From an uncultured Myxococcales bacterium (lineage in GTDB: Bacteria; Myxococcota_A; Polyangia; Polyangiales; Polyangiaceae): a DNA stretch of 64,000 bases. Both the position numbers and the translations under genes were made by a program. Below are positions 63,944 to 64,000 of the stretch, in pieces. The stretch's first letter is position 1. Every line of letters starts with the position of its first letter. Where the stretch lies: positions 96,679 to 160,678 of the forward strand of contig CALFEQ010000024.1 of assembly GCA_937949945.1 (NCBI GenBank), in the 5' to 3' direction. The notes below the pieces were generated by a model. The model ran no database searches and was not told where the DNA came from. It saw only the letters and a list, made by a program, of their open reading frames with translations.

Positions 63944-64000
63944 GAGGCTCCGGGCTCCAGGCTCCGGGCTCCAGGGGGGTTTGGGGCTCCGGGCTCCAGG
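63944..64000 (+). repeat. GGCTCC-type heptamer repeats at the right edge
   Basis: GGCTCC(A/G) units start two bases after the rhomboid-like stop and recur to the end of the window (63944-63974 and 63985-64000). Stop-downstream sense. The element continues beyond the window. Confidence 0.8.

Overview
The window looks like chromosomal DNA from a myxobacterium (Myxococcota, probably Polyangiales). The evidence is very high GC with strong third-position bias, a MYXO-CTERM-type C-terminal sorting tail (11362-12828), two eukaryote-like Ser/Thr kinases, FHA proteins, a roadblock/LC7 protein, many Ser-, Asp- or Cys-rich lipoproteins, and frequent GTG/TTG starts. I support 57 protein genes and one tRNA-Leu. 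I see no rRNA, CRISPR array, prophage, transposase or integrase, so this is mostly a conserved backbone with lineage-specific insertions.

Layout. 1-5640 (minus): deoxyribose catabolism (deoC, a small membrane protein, two coupled aldehyde dehydrogenases) downstream of a SulP transporter and a 60-aa membrane peptide. 5872-8885 (minus): a histidine kinase coupled to an NtrC-type sigma-54 activator. 9075-13594: beta-carbonic anhydrase, a thioredoxin-fold protein, a winged-helix regulator with an AT-rich palindrome behind it, the MYXO-CTERM protein, a ferredoxin-thioredoxin-reductase-like protein and rpsU. 13820-19388: a Ser/Thr kinase with TPRs, a small DNA-binding protein with two AT-hook-like patches, a Cys-rich lipoprotein, a GH43-like lipoprotein and a small CxC protein. 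19486-26410: tRNA-Leu(CAA), lipoproteins, exopolyphosphatase, and a DUF4159/VWA membrane pair.

26700-36523: a circularly permuted ATP-grasp/alpha-E pair followed by an exported HEAT-repeat protein, then a second Ser/Thr kinase, a DciA-like protein overlapping an FHA gene tail to tail, a second FHA protein with a zinc ribbon, and a NifU-C-like protein. 36907-48406: lipoproteins, methionine aminopeptidase, a PQQ-type propeller with a degenerate cytochrome tail, recN, a Fic-fold protein lacking its catalytic His, hisF, and a PEGA-like membrane protein. 48772-53024 (minus): a TerB-like protein, a CheY-like receiver, a histidine-kinase-like protein without its His, and an aconitase-like protein without its cluster cysteines. 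53351-56229: roadblock, aroQ, accB-accC. 56583-61825 (minus): tolQ-tolR-tolA-tolB plus a beta-propeller gene, with no pal. The end holds a lipoprotein and a rhomboid-fold protein without catalytic residues.

Two themes stand out. (1) Two families of 7-bp tandem repeats, GGAGCCT and CTGAGGA, sit in intergenic gaps with orientation tied to gene ends: the GGCTCC or AGTCCTC sense directly after stop codons, the GGAGCC sense directly before two start codons. They form inverted pairs across many gaps. (2) An unusual number of apparent pseudoenzymes (Fic, histidine kinase, aconitase, rhomboid) keep their fold but have lost key catalytic residues.
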